A stretch of DNA of 64,000 bases from Humulus lupulus. Its lineage: Eukaryota; Streptophyta; Magnoliopsida; Rosales; Cannabaceae. The stretch spans positions 15,748,896-15,812,895 of the forward strand of contig NC_084802.1 of NCBI RefSeq assembly GCF_963169125.1, in the 5' to 3' direction. Below the pieces are notes generated by a model. It searched no databases and had not been told where the DNA came from. It saw only the letters and a program-made list of their open reading frames with translations. Shown one piece after another: positions 47,896-59,406 of the stretch. Made by a program: the position numbers and the translations under genes. Position 1 is the first letter of the stretch. Every line of letters starts with the position of its first letter.

Positions 47896-49882
47896 GAACA
47901 CACTAGTTTTCTATTGTTGCTATATGAACACTTCAAAATTATAAAATCAATGTTGTAGTTCTCAACAAAACGTTTCGTGTTTAATGTGTATTTTTATATT
48001 TTGAATAAACAATTTTTTATGTGAAAAAAATTAATTATATTTATAAACATCTTAGTCTAATTGATTAAACTGCACTGCACATTTTTGGTCAGTCAAATTT
48101 AAATACATATATATAAAAAAACAAGTGATTTTTATTTCAAACTAGTATATTATTATCTAGAACCCTCTTCCCCATTTTTTCCAGTAAAATCTTATCTGAG
48201 TTTATCAATGTCTGTCTTCTTCTTTCTGTCTGGAATCTCCCAAAGTTGTCTTTTTTTGAACGATACTTTTAATTTACTTATTTGTTTTCCATGTTTTGAG
48301 CTATTCCTTTTCATCCAATTGACTTGGTCAGACCTAAATATTAGTGTCACCAAGTAGAGTTTTGACTTCTGACCCTTGTTATTCTGCTCATATATACGTA
48401 TGGTTTAAGTTTTCCTACCGACAATTTTAGGGAACTTATTTAGACTTTTCATTCACAGCTAAACATCGTAGCAAAAGAAAAGAAAAATATACACACATAT
48501 ATATATATAAATATATATTTAACAGGAAGGAAAGATCCATTTTTGTTGTTTAGTCAAAAATGAAAAAAAAATTCCAAAACCAAAGAGTAGAAAATAAGAT
48601 GGACTTTGTTTTTATTTCGTATAAGAGTTACTTTACAGCTTAGGTAGGTGATAATAAATTAATAATATATACTTTTTCATCTTATTAATTATGAAGACGT
48701 GTTATAATAAACTTAATCGATTCGTGGTGTTCTCTTCTTCTTGATAGTAAGTAATGATCCTTGGATTCTTCATTCTTTAAAAAAGGTGAAAACGGGTTAC
48801 TATGTATTTGTCCTAATGTGAAAAAAAAAAGTTAAAAATTAAAAGTTAAGATAAGAGGACTTGTAAAATATATTTATATTTATTTATATATATAAATCAT
48901 TTAAAAGGAATTTCAATCATTTTCATTTCTTGGAATGGAAATAATTTCCCCGACTTTAGAGACATGTGTACTACAATTGTTAATTACAATGGCTATATAT
49001 CTTTTCCCATAATTGTACGTTTAGACCCCACACACCTTATCTCGAAACTTAAATGCTTTCATGAAAAATCTATATCAAGTCCCATTTAAATCATGCACAT
49101 TTCTCCATGGTATCCAATGAGGAAGAAAAATAATAATAATAATAAACAAAAAAACCTCATTAATAAGAAAGAAATTTCGAGACACATGAACTTGTGTCGT
49201 GTTATGTGTCCATGCCAAATAGAATGAATTTTTAAACATATATTTTACACAAAATAAGAAGAAAAAACACTTGTTTTGAGGTGATTATTTATATGCACGA
49301 CATATTATTCTTTTAACAGATGGAGTCACGTGAGTGCACGTGCATGATGTTTGTGAAGACATGTATTATTTAATTATATATAATTGTTGGATTAGCCGAC
49401 ATTTGACCTCGATTTCGAAAGTCAAAATCAAGATTATGCATCTACCTAATGTTGTCTATAGGAATTGAAATATAATATTAAATCATAACAACTTGTTTCA
49501 TATTGAAAAGAAGACAAATAGTGTTATTGTATAGAGATTTTTTTGATGTAAGATAGAATATAATAGTGCTCTCATGGTCTGGTCTGAATTTTCATTTATT
49601 AATATTAAACCTAATTATATACTCCATTTAATTAGCTGTGTATTTTATTTTAATTTAATGACATGTGGCGTATTAATTAATTCAATATGTACTATATATT
49701 GGCTCTTTGGGAAGGAACATGGCAATGGCATTGGTGGTTAGTTGACATTTTATGATATTTATATAAATATATATAAATACATATTATCGTTTATCACATG
49801 TAATGCCATTAATTTTTCATAATATTCAATTTAATTTATTGTTTAGAAGTTGATAGGAGTAAGGAGAGAAATGTTCAATGAT
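47896..49882. other. AT-rich intergenic sequence
   Basis: No gene or repeat structure could be supported over about 2 kb, apart from short A/T and ATATAT tracts. Confidence 0.45.
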
Positions 49883-51149
49883 AGATACATATGTATAAAT
49901 TTTCTTTTTCTTTTTCTCTCGAAAGTAATAATGAAAGACGTAGACATAGATACAATGACAAATAAAGTATATATCAATCATTAAATTAAATAATTAAATC
50001 TTTGGAGAAAATTTGAATCACATATATAATATTATTATTAATTGTGACACAAAATTTTATTTTTTTTGACTAAATCTTTTTGAAACTGATTTGTTAGTCA
50101 AGACATGTATGAAAGATGACATTATTTTAGTCATTGAGTGACTAATACTCTTTTGTGGGGATGTAATTAGTTAATGTAACAATAATATTAGGGGAGACAA
50201 GTCACTTTCGCTCGTAATATTATAAAATATTATTATGGACGACTTTTTAAGGAAAAACTATACATAGTATTGTAAGTTTTAAGAAAAAATTAAAAATATG
50301 GAATTGTACAAAAATTACAAAAATACGGATAACAATTTGTAACAATTTTGTAATTGCATGTTACAATTTTCTATTTAGTATGTAAATGTTGTTTACAAAT
50401 TTGTAAATTTCAGTTACAAATTTGTAAACTTTGGTTGCAACAAAAACTATATTGTTACAAATTTGTAAACTTTATTTACAAAAAAAAAGTTCAGTATTTA
50501 CGATTATGTCACTCTGTATTTTTGTAATTTTTTACAGAATCCGTATTTTTAGTATTTAAAAAAAAATCTTAGGTAAATATGTGAATTTCCCTTTTTTTAA
50601 TATTACGCCGCCCCTAATATTGAATAATCTGAGGGGGGTAAATTATCGCGGTCTAATTTCAGAAATTTTTGCAAAACAGTTTGTTTAATTATTAGGGGTG
50701 ATGGGTTGCTCAACTGATCCCCTAATATTTCTATATACCCAGATCCCCTTCTTCATCTTCTTCTTTCGAAACTGAACGAAAAATAAATGAAAAAACCCTC
50801 TTTCTGCACCAACCCAGATCCCTCGCTCTCTATCTCTTCTTCCTCTCTCTCTCTATCTCTTCGTCCTCTATCTATCTCTTCCTTTCTCCAAACTTCATTT
50901 CTCTCATTCTCCAAATCTCTACCCTTTCTCTCTCTCCCTCACCGATATCTCCACCACCACCACCACCACCACCACTTCGTTGTTTTTCGTCGGTCCACTG
51001 CCATCACCAGCAACCAATCGATTCGATCGGACCACCACAACCACGATTCTGCACTCCTATGATATATATATATATATTTATATATGTTAGGTTTTTTTTT
51101 TATTTATTTGTACTTTTTATAAATATATATAAATTGTGTTTTTGTGTAG
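49883..51149. repeat. Segmental duplication, copy A
   Basis: This 1,267-bp block is repeated at 52665-53923 with only scattered differences: same order, same T and A runs, same TTACAAATTTGTAAA repeats, same leader and reading frame. It starts at AGATACATATGTATAA and ends at TTTTTGTGTAG, exactly where a Gypsy LTR begins (51150). Copy B continues past that point into other sequence, so copy A was cut by the insertion and copy B was not. Confidence 0.93.
50787..51062 (+). CDS. Hypothetical low-complexity protein (duplicate A)
   Basis: An open frame of 91 codons preceded by a leader-like CTTCTTCATCTTCTTCTTTC stretch. The product is rich in Ser, Leu, Phe and His with a run of nine His from a CAC microsatellite; no domain is recognised. 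The duplicate at 53577-53837 keeps the same start and stop but has most of the His run deleted. An intron-like stretch ending in GTGTAG follows, so it may be a first exon. It could equally be non-coding. Confidence 0.3.
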   Translation: MKKPSFCTNPDPSLSISSSSLSLSLRPLSISSFLQTSFLSFSKSLPFLSLPHRYLHHHHHHHHFVVFRRSTAITSNQSIRSDHHNHDSALL

Positions 51150-51889
51150 TGTACGCCATAAATATCCACGGGCTATTAGCGAGCTGAGAAATGGCATAAT
51201 TATATTAGCCACATACCCGGAGCTACTGTTACTAGGTCCTACCTTTTTAGCTCGAGGTAACCAAAGGCTTAATGAGATTACTAAGGAGTCGTGTCAGAAG
51301 TATGGACACCACGAGCTGAGAGTACATCAAGCCCAAGGTGCGAGCTTGACTTGACACCTCTGACCCCTTGTAAAGTCAACCACGCAATGTAAACGTGCAT
51401 ATATCAGATATCACGTGTCTGATCCATCCCTGAATTCTCAGACACGTAGCATAAACGTGCGTGTTCAGGCACCCACGACTGGGTTGGGCCGTGCGACCCA
51501 TTATTCCCCTTACCTATTGATTAGACAACACTTCATTGTCAGGTTTTAGGAATTAATCATGAATGTCACAGAAGTGACATGATGGGTAAGAAGGTCACGG
51601 GATGACCTCCCTTGACAACCCCTAGGTGCCCTCTCCCTATAAATATGGAGACCCTGGGAGTTGCAAAGGGTTGGATTCTAATCTGCAAAGAAATACCCTG
51701 TAAAGAATATCAGAAAGATATCAATAATAGTGGCTGGTGGACTAGAAGGATTTTATCCTTTGAACCACCTAAAAAAGTATTCGTGTTATCAGTTTATTTT
51801 GAGATCATTCATCTATTACGGTTCATTATTCAGCACTAATCCCGCTCTTTATTCTATTAATTATCTGTTGCCGAAGAACCGCGTCAACA
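51150..51889 (+). repeat. 5' LTR of a truncated Gypsy-type retrotransposon
   Basis: 740 bp starting TGTACGCCATAAATATCCAC and ending CCGCGTCAACA. A TATA box (CTATAAATATGGAGAC, about 51636-51651) supports the plus orientation. The sequence immediately after it, GTTTGGTACTTTCATTGAGA, looks like the primer-binding region used by some plant Gypsy elements. There is no matching 3' LTR in the window. Confidence 0.75.
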
Positions 51890-51944
51890 GTTTGGTACTT
51901 TCATTGAGAGCCGGTTAGATTAGTGCTATCGCAAATACCCAACC

Positions 51945-52574
51945 ATGTCAGTCACTCGCTTAAGACATGGTAACGAGGCGGACCAACGTGATGGGCAGGA
52001 GGCCCATCATACCGCCATGTCCGATGATCAGAACCCTGAGGCTCAGCAACAGCCGGGCAAGCAACCAATAGGCCAAGACGACACCGGAAGTTTGGCTCCC
52101 CGGCCGCCCAATCCGAACCCAGATTTTTACACGGCGGTGGAAATGGAAAATGCACAGCTGAGAAGTCAGCTGGAGAAAGCTAACCAGCAGATTCAAGAGA
52201 TTTTGGCCCGATTACCCCCTCTTACAACCGACGCTAACGTCGGAAAGAGGCAAGGCGAGACTCATAAGTCCCACCGGGGTAATCGGTCCAGGCCCGGTCG
52301 GTCGGTCAGACCCCCAACATCAAATTCCACTCCCACATTGCACCACCGAGAAACCACTTTTGAGGAACCACCTAGGGCCGAGCAACAGTACAGCCGATCG
52401 GTCCGAACCTCAACTCCCAGCTCACTTCCGCCCTCAAGCGCACCCAAGAGGGCTCGAGGAAGCTCGCGAAGAAGATCTGGGGAGGGCTCGCGACGACAGC
52501 CCGCCCCGGCCAGTTGTCCTGCGCCCCGCTCAGACCGCCGGGCACAGGACGCGGAGGATGATAGAGCGGAGTAG
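51945..52574 (+). pseudogene. Truncated Gypsy gag, N-terminal part
   Basis: A 209-codon open frame starting 55 bp after the LTR. The product is hydrophilic, with a predicted coiled-coil-like stretch (MENAQLRSQLEKANQQIQEI) followed by an Arg/Ser/Pro-rich region, as in the gag N-termini of some plant Gypsy lineages. It reaches a TAG, and the element is cut off at about 52664, where segmental duplication copy B begins. Capsid, zinc knuckle and pol are missing. The base composition is much more GC-rich than the flanks. Confidence 0.6.
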
Positions 52575-52664
52575 CCGCGGCCTAACTTGATCCGTCCTGA
52601 CGGAACTAGGATCGCATCCCCGGTCAGACATCATCCTTCACCAATCAGATACCCGTCTCCAATC

Positions 52665-53923
52665 AGATACATATGTATAAATTTTCTTTTCCTTTTTCTC
52701 TCAAAAGTAATAATGAAAGACGTAGACATAGATACAATGACAAATAAAGTATATATCAATCATTAAATTAAATAATTAAATCTTTGGAGAAAATTTGAAT
52801 CACATATATAATATTATTATTAATTGTGACACAAAATTTTATTTTTTTGACTAAATCTTTTTGAAACTGATTTGTTAGTCGAGACATGTATGAAAGATGA
52901 CATTATTTTAGTCATTGAGTGACTAATACTCCTTTGTGGGGACGTTATTAGTTAATGTAACAATAATATTAGGGGAGACAAGTCACTATCGCTCATAATA
53001 TTATAAAATATTATTATGGACGACTTTTTAAGGAAAAACTATACATAGTATTGTAAATTTTAAGAAAAAATTAAAAATATGGAATTGTACAAAAATTACA
53101 AAAATACGGATAACAATTTGTAACAGTTTTGTAATTGCATGTTACAATTTTCTATTTAGTATGTAAATATTGTTTACAAATTTGTAAATTTCAGTTACAA
53201 ATTTGTAAACTTTAGTTACAAAAAAACTATATTGTTACAAATTTGTAAACTTTATTTACAAAAAAAAAAAAAGTTCAGTATTTACGATTATATCACTCTG
53301 TATATTTGTAATTTTATACAGAAACCGTATTTTTAAAAAAAATCTTAGGTAAATATGTGAATTTCCCTTTTTTTAATATTACACTGCCCCTAATATTGAA
53401 TAATCTGAGGGGGGTAAATTATCGCGGTCTAATTTCAGAAATTTTTGCAAAACAGTTTGTTTAATTATTAGGGGCGACGGGTTGCTCAACTGAGCCCCTA
53501 ATATTTCGCCCCTAATATTTCTATATACCCAGATCCCCTTCTTCATCTTCTTCTTTCGAAACTAAACGAAAAATAAATGAAAAAACCCTCTCTCTGCACC
53601 AACCCAAATCCCTCGCTCTCTATCTATTCTTCCTCTCTCTCTCTATCTCTTCATCCTCTATCTATCTCTTCCTTTCTCCAAACTTCATTTCTCTCATTCT
53701 CCAAATCTCTACCCTTTCTCTCTCAACCTCACCGATATCTCCACCACAACTTCGTCGTTGTTCGTTGGTCCACTGCCATCACCAGCAACCAATCAATTCG
53801 ATCGGACCACCACAACCACGATTCTACACTCCTATGATATATATATATATTAATATATGTTAGGTTTTTTGTTTTATTTATTTGTACTTTTTATAAATAT
53901 ATATAAATTGTGTTTTTGTGTAG
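52665..53923. repeat. Segmental duplication, copy B
   Basis: Second copy of 49883-51149 (1,259 bp). The left junction is inside the Gypsy gag region, where the two parent sequences share AGATAC (AATCAGATAC against ATAGATAC). The right side runs on beyond TTTTTGTGTAG into AAATTGAAGGAGTAAGGG, the uninterrupted form of the locus. Confidence 0.93.
53577..53837 (+). CDS. Hypothetical low-complexity protein (duplicate B)
   Basis: An 86-codon frame, the counterpart of 50787-51062, with the same start (MKKPS) and the same C-terminal DHHNHDS motif. The His run is shortened to two. Downstream an intron-like stretch ends at GTGTAG (53923), and a short purine-rich exon-like segment (53924-53975) ends before GTAGGT. 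No domain is recognised; the call rests only on conservation of the frame between two young copies, which is weak evidence. Confidence 0.3.
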   Translation: MKKPSLCTNPNPSLSIYSSSLSLSLHPLSISSFLQTSFLSFSKSLPFLSQPHRYLHHNFVVVRWSTAITSNQSIRSDHHNHDSTLL

Positions 53924-54059
53924 AAATTGAAGGAGTAAGGGAAAGTGAAGGAGTAATAGGAAGGCAACAAGCAAGGTAGGTTTTTTTTTTTTATGTTGTT
54001 TTAATTTTGATTTTTGTTTGTATGTTTATGTATATGTGTTTGTATATTGAAATGAAAGT

Positions 54060-54330
54060 TGTGACACCTCATACTGCTCAAATGATAAGGACCACGATTG
54101 ATTTCCAATCATTGTGACCGTTACACCAGCTGCCATAGGTGTCCTTGAATATTCTCTTTGCACAAAATCAGGAAAAGTTGTACGACAGTGTTTTGGTGTA
54201 CAAATCACAGTCCAAGGCCTGTAACAAACTCACCTATATGTACCCCTGTGTATCCTCTGTAAAGTTTTGAGCAAGAATTAATACAATATAGTAGAAGAAG
54301 CATTTCAGTACATTGTTTTATCTTTTTAAC
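54060..54330 (+). repeat. 5' LTR of a truncated Copia element
   Basis: About 271 bp from TGTGACACCTC to TTTTTAAC, placed by the primer-binding site that follows. The 5' boundary is uncertain because no second LTR is present in the window. Confidence 0.55.
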
Positions 54331-54331
54331 T

Positions 54332-54343
54332 TGGTATCGGAGC
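54332..54343 (+). other. Copia primer-binding site
   Basis: TGGTATCGGAGC matches the initiator-Met tRNA primer-binding site TGGTATCAGAGC at 11 of 12 positions and lies just inside the LTR. Confidence 0.75.
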
Positions 54344-54351
54344 TCAGGTTC

Positions 54352-56222
54352 CCACGACAACGGCCACCCCTCAACAGTCAGATGAACAATCGTCAGCTAT
54401 CAACTCAGGTCCTCAACCAAACACAGTCACCTCTGTTCCCCCTGGTTCTCAAACTCCATCGCCTTCCATGCCTCTTCCAATACCAACATCCACCATAGCC
54501 TTCACACCAGCTCAACCAACTCTTAGTCAAGCCCCTGGCTTCTTTCCTTCTTCTCACCTTGCTCCACTCACCTTAAAACTTGACATAACAAATTACCCCT
54601 TTTGGAGATCCCAAGTATTTTCTGCCTTACGAGCTCTTGAACTGGATGGATACATCCTTGGCACCAAGTCTTGTCCCTCATAGTTTGTTGATCATACCAC
54701 CGATGGTACTATTCCCGGTGAATATCGTCAAGTTAACGTTGGATATACGGTCTGGATTCGCACTGACCAAGCCATTTTAAGTTGGCTTATGAATTCTATT
54801 TCAGAGTCGATGTTTGGACATATCGTGCGATGTCAAACATCCATGGAAGTTGTGGCAAACCCTTGAACTCCTCTTCACCACCAGCTCCAAAGCACGCACT
54901 CTTCAACTCAGATTCCAGCTCCAATCTCTCAAGAAAGGTAACTCTCAATCCATGACTACATGCTCAAAATGTGTGCAATTGCTGATAACTTATCTGCTGC
55001 TGGACAACTAATATCTTATGAGGACCAAATACTCTACATCCTGGGATGACTTGGTCATGACTATGAGTCTGTGGTTGTCAACCTTACCTCTCGTCATGAA
55101 AAACTTACCTTTCAAGAAGTCCAATACATGTTACAGAGTCAAGAAATGAGGCTTAACCAACTCAACACTCCTTCAGATCAAACAATTCCAAATGTCAATA
55201 TAGCTACTCAACTACGAAAATCCCTCTCATTCGGTGGTCCAACCCCAAACTCTTTCAGTGGCCATGGCTCTACAAATCGAGGGCGTGTACGAGGTCGTGG
55301 GGGTTGTGGTAATAATCGTCCAATCTGCCAACTTTGCTCTCGACCTGGACATGTTGCTTCCAAATGCTACTATCGATTCGACATAACCTTCCAAGCATCA
55401 TCTGGACCTCAATCTGGCAATCAGCAACACAATATGTCTTTTACTAATCCAAACTCTTCAGGTAATGGACATCAAGCATTCATTTCTCTAACCAATAACT
55501 CTATTGAGAATGTTTGGTACATCGATAGTGGGGCTACGAATCACATTACTGCAGATGCTTCAAACTTGCAGCAGAAAACTGAGCAAAAAGGAATAACTCA
55601 TCTAGTCATTGGTAATGAGCAATCTCTATCTATTACTCAAACTGGTCATAGCACAATCACAATTCCATATTCTTCTCACCATCTGCATCTCAAAAATATT
55701 TTATGTGTGCCTCAAATTACCAAAAATCTGCTCTCAATATCTTAACTCACCCGTGACGATCTGATTTTTGTTGAGTTTTATGCTGACTATTGTATTATGA
55801 AGGATCTCACCACGAAGAGGGAGCTGTTTCGGGGAGTGCATAGCAATGGTTTATATCAGCTGCAAGTTACTCGATCATCATCCACTCCAAATCACTCAAA
55901 TCCACTCAGTCATCATGTCTCAAAGTCACTTGAAATTTCCTCTGCTTTTTTAAATTCTGTCAAGTTTGTTTTGCCCACTACAGTCCATAGTGGCGAGTAT
56001 TTACTTATTGAATCAAAGTCTGATGCCATCTTGTGGCACCAAAGACTAGGTCACCCAAATATTAATGTAATGAAAACAATGTTGGCCGATGAAAAAGACT
56101 CTTTGAAGTCAATTTCTCAGTTTTGTGATGCTTGTCATATAGGAAAATCCAAGCATAAACACTATGCCATTTCAGAAAATAACACCTCCAAGCCATTAGA
56201 ACTAATACATTCAGATGTTTGG
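54352..56222 (+). pseudogene. Copia gag, protease and start of integrase (broken and truncated)
   Basis: Gag begins with a Pro/Ser/Thr-rich stretch, then LKLDITNYPFWRSQVFSALR and a CCHC zinc knuckle (CQLCSRPGHVASKC, about 55325-55366). The protease motif WYIDSGATNH keeps its catalytic Asp. The pre-integrase zinc region (LWHQRLGHPNIN ... FCDACHIGKSKH) and the start of the integrase core (LELIHSDVW) follow, and the frame is cut at 56222 by a Cassandra-like LTR. Stops and frame changes occur near 54681, 54867, 55047 and 55743; several (for example TAG at 54681 and TAA at 55743) stand where a Gln codon would fit. Confidence 0.85.
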
Positions 56223-56582
56223 TGTAACGCCCCACGTCATTATGGCTGCTTCTTGACATGATGACTGGCCCTACAAACCAACACGAGTCTTTCCAGCGTG
56301 CTTTGTCCTCACTCGCACGCTTCCTGGGAAAACTTCCCAGGAGGTCACCCATCTTGAGATTACTCTAGGTCAAGAACGCTTAACTTTGGAGTTCTCAAGT
56401 GATGGGCTACCGAAAAGAAGATGCATCTTGTTGATATAGGTAGTACCCATCAATCTATTTAAGCCCTCTTCAACTCTGTAGTCCACTACCTACACAGTCT
56501 TAGAATTATCACACTTGACCTTCCCCAGGCGGTGTGGGATTGCACATCTTTACCCGGTCTTTCCCCTTAAGGTTTCGTTATA
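56223..56582 (-). mobile_element. Cassandra-type TRIM LTR carrying a 5S rRNA-derived sequence
   Basis: Read on the minus strand, this roughly 360-bp LTR ends GGGGCGTTACA. In its middle are AGAACTCCAAAGTTAAGCG and GATGGGTGACCTCCTGGGAA, which are the box A and box C regions of plant 5S rRNA, with the spacing of 5S rRNA. The flanking GGAAGCGTGCGAGTGAGGAC and ACTCGTGTTGGTTTGT segments are typical of Cassandra LTRs. A TATA-like CTTAAATAGATTG lies upstream in minus orientation. The 5' end (TATAACGAAACC) seems to have lost its TG. No target duplication is seen, so this is probably one LTR of a disrupted element. Confidence 0.75.
56331..56409 (-). other. 5S rRNA-like segment inside the Cassandra LTR
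   Basis: On the minus strand, CCCATCA (followed by CTTGA) AGAACTCC, AGTTAAGCG, GAGTA and GATGGGTGACCTCCTGGGAA follow the order of the middle and 3' half of plant 5S rRNA. The 5' end of a true 5S gene (GGATGCGATCATACC) is missing or diverged and a 3-base insertion is present, so this is not a functional 5S gene. In Cassandra it acts as an internal Pol III promoter. Confidence 0.8.
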
Positions 56583-56819
56583 ATATAATATAAATGCTTT
56601 ACCTGTATGCATGAGACACCATGTTAAACATGTGCCCTGAATAATACATTCTCAGCAATCGTGTGCTAAATAGTACTGAAATTGCTGGAACATACCTATT
56701 AGTATTGTTGTTTGTGAATCATTATGTGATACATGTTAAGTGCTAAATGCTATAATCATGTATCTGTTTGTGAATATTTGTATGACTGTGGAATATGATA
56801 ACTATCTGTTTGTTCTTGG

Positions 56820-58721
56820 TGTTGGTTTTTATTGACCAAATCAGAGATTATACGCAGCGGAACAACAATCAAATTGTTAATTTAGTCCCATAAGATTTCT
56901 AGATCTACTTCTTCACATGCATATATATATTGAATCAAAGACATGAATAGAAAAATTACCTCAGGTCCTTCCTTGCTGCTATCTTTTTGTATGGCTAAAT
57001 CCTTGAGATCTCAAACCAAGATCTTCCAAAATGTTCTCAGCACACAAATAACGAGTGTGGGCTCGCTATACAAACAATAGGCAAAAAACTATTTATCAGA
57101 TGTTCTCAACACATGAGATCTGATAATGTTTGGACCTAGGTTTTGTGAAGAACAATGACTTGTGTTTATGTCACTGTTCTCTTTCTCTGAGAGAGATTTC
57201 TAGATATTTTTCTATCCCTGAAAAGTTACGTTCTGTAAAACTAATATCCTATATTTAATATATCAAATATATTAAAATATTTGTTATTTTAAACAATTTA
57301 AAATAACTGACCAGTTATCAGATTTTTGTTTAAATAATAATATTTTAATCATATTAAAATATCTCATTATTGATTTAATATTTAAATAACTAAAATTGTG
57401 GAACCAAGAAACTGATCACAGTCTCTTATGCGTGTAGCACAGTGACTGTGCACTGTGCCACACGTGTACCACATGCCAGTGATGGCATGTGATTTTTCCC
57501 AATTTTTATTATTATTTAAATACAAAAAATCCCAAAAAATAAATTAATTCAAAATTAATTATAATTTTGTTAAATCAAATAATTAATTAATTCTTAATTA
57601 ATTAATTACACATAATTAAACAATAATTATGTTTGATACATAGAAAAATATTTTACTTATCACATAAGTCAATTTTGCCCATTTTTGTGTTTACCTGTCA
57701 GTGTTTGTTTGAGCCATTTTGGGGACCATGGACTTATAACATTAAGCTCCAATAAATAAACTAAATAATTAAACTCTTTAATTATAATAGTTAATTTATT
57801 AATTCTGATATTACTCCACTATAAATTCAGAATTGCACTCTTTATGTTATAGATATACTTTTACAGAATTCTTATCTTAAGTCGTCCATTGATATAACCA
57901 TCTTTCAATAGTTCAACCCTCTAAATAATTAGTTCATAAATTAGAATGGAAGAATTACCATTTTACCTTTCTAATTTACTTCTTATTCCTTAAGTACCAT
58001 TAATTCACTAGTGAATAATTAATCTATAATCTAATTATAGATTTGAGCTCAAAATCATTCAGTTCCAGAATTAACCCTTAAGGGAACTAATATAAGATCC
58101 GTTAGGAAAGATTAGATTCCGTATTGTTGATACATGTTCCCAGCCATCCATGATATTAAATCTCCAAAACAAAAGTCATTAGCCTCATTCTTTGAAGAGA
58201 CCCTAATGAGTGAATCAAAAGATTTAATAAACATGAACAGGAGTTCATGAACACTCAGGATTTAGGTTGATCTATAAATGATCATCAGTTATGATATGAA
58301 TTACAAGTCTTTATTGTTAAATGGTTTTTGGATAAAGACTTTAATTCATATCGGCCCATGTCATATATAATCATATTATATAAAGCACATTTACCGAGTT
58401 GTCTTTCCACATCAATAATCCGAATCTAAATTATTTGTATCATTATGATATTCAGTAAACCGTACTTACAACTCCAATTAAAGAATTCCATAACTTTAAT
58501 TTGTTGTTGTTGACTATTTTTATTCATTCATGTGATCTTAATTCTCTCGTACTAATACAAGATCACATCCTCAATAATGAATATGGAATTTTTCTGATAT
58601 TTATAAAATTATTCAAACAATAATTTAACAATCTAAATATAACAATAATAATAAACCATTGTATTTATTTATTCACAGAAAAGCAAATTTCTTTACATGC
58701 TTTTAGGGCACACTCCTAACA
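56820..58721 (-). mobile_element. Solo LTR with CTTGG target duplication
   Basis: 1,902 bp. On the minus strand it starts TGTTAGGAGTGTGCCCTAAA and ends CAATAAAAACCAACA. Perfect 5-bp duplications CTTGG flank it (56815-56819 and 58722-58726). It is AT-rich and has no coding domain. Rejoining the flanks gives TGTTCTTGGACCATAAGGCG, the continuous sequence of the older Gypsy element. The minus orientation is judged from the terminus and is moderately sure. Confidence 0.88.
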
Positions 58722-58808
58722 CTTGGACCATAAGGCGGCAAGAGGTTTAGTTATTACTACCTGACTGGCCGTATTGATCATTGTTTCAGCAAGGTATAAG
58801 TGATAAGA

Positions 58809-59406
58809 ATGAATCCAGGCCAGAAAAACGCATCAGCTGGCCAGAGTGATAAAGGCCAGAATAATAATAATCAAGGTCAAGAGAATGACCAAGGACAGAT
58901 TCCACAACCAGCTTTTATAAACTAGCAGCAGATAATTAGTGATCTGCAGGCAATAATGTTGAGACAGGGAGAGGAACTTCGTCTCCTAAGATAATAGCAA
59001 GCACCTGCGGTGGCTAGTATATCAGAGGCACCTCTTGTGTCGGTGCCAGCAGTAGAGCAGCCGCTTGAGGTTGGAAATAAATGGGAGCCTTTCTATGAAA
59101 GGTTCAGGAAGCAACAACCTCCAGTATTTGAGGGCAGTGCAGATCCTGCCAAGGCAGAGCAATGGATGAGTATGATTACCACCATCCTGGATTTCATGAG
59201 GGTGACTGGTAATGAGAGGGTGGCTTGTGCCACTTATATGTTTCGGGAGGATGCCTAAATTTGGTGGGAGGTTATTACCCAGACCAAGAATGCTAATGCC
59301 CTGAGTTGGGAAGAGTTTCACACCCTGTTTAATGAGAAATATTATAATGATGCCATCAGGGTGGCAAAGGCTGAGGAGTTTATCAGGCTACTTCAGGGAG
59401 GTTTGT
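58809..59406 (+). pseudogene. Gypsy gag, first part (broken)
   Basis: Begins MNPGQKNASAGQ, a Gln/Asn-rich N-terminus. Core gag motifs follow: PPVFEGSADPAKAEQWMSMI, GNERVACATYMF and EEFHTLFNEKYYNDAIRVAK. In-frame stops occur at about 58922 (TAG), 58989 and 58992 (TAA, TAG) and 59256 (TAA); each fits loss of a Gln codon by C-to-T change. The frame is interrupted at LLQGGL by the solo LTR and continues at 62526. Confidence 0.83.

Noticed and set aside
51136..51918. Three open frames of 62-75 codons
   Set aside because: They fall within the 5' LTR and leader of a Gypsy element and match no protein family.
56331..56409. Possible functional 5S rRNA gene
   Set aside because: The match covers only part of 5S rRNA, the 5' end is absent, box A has changes, and the segment sits inside a Cassandra-type LTR.
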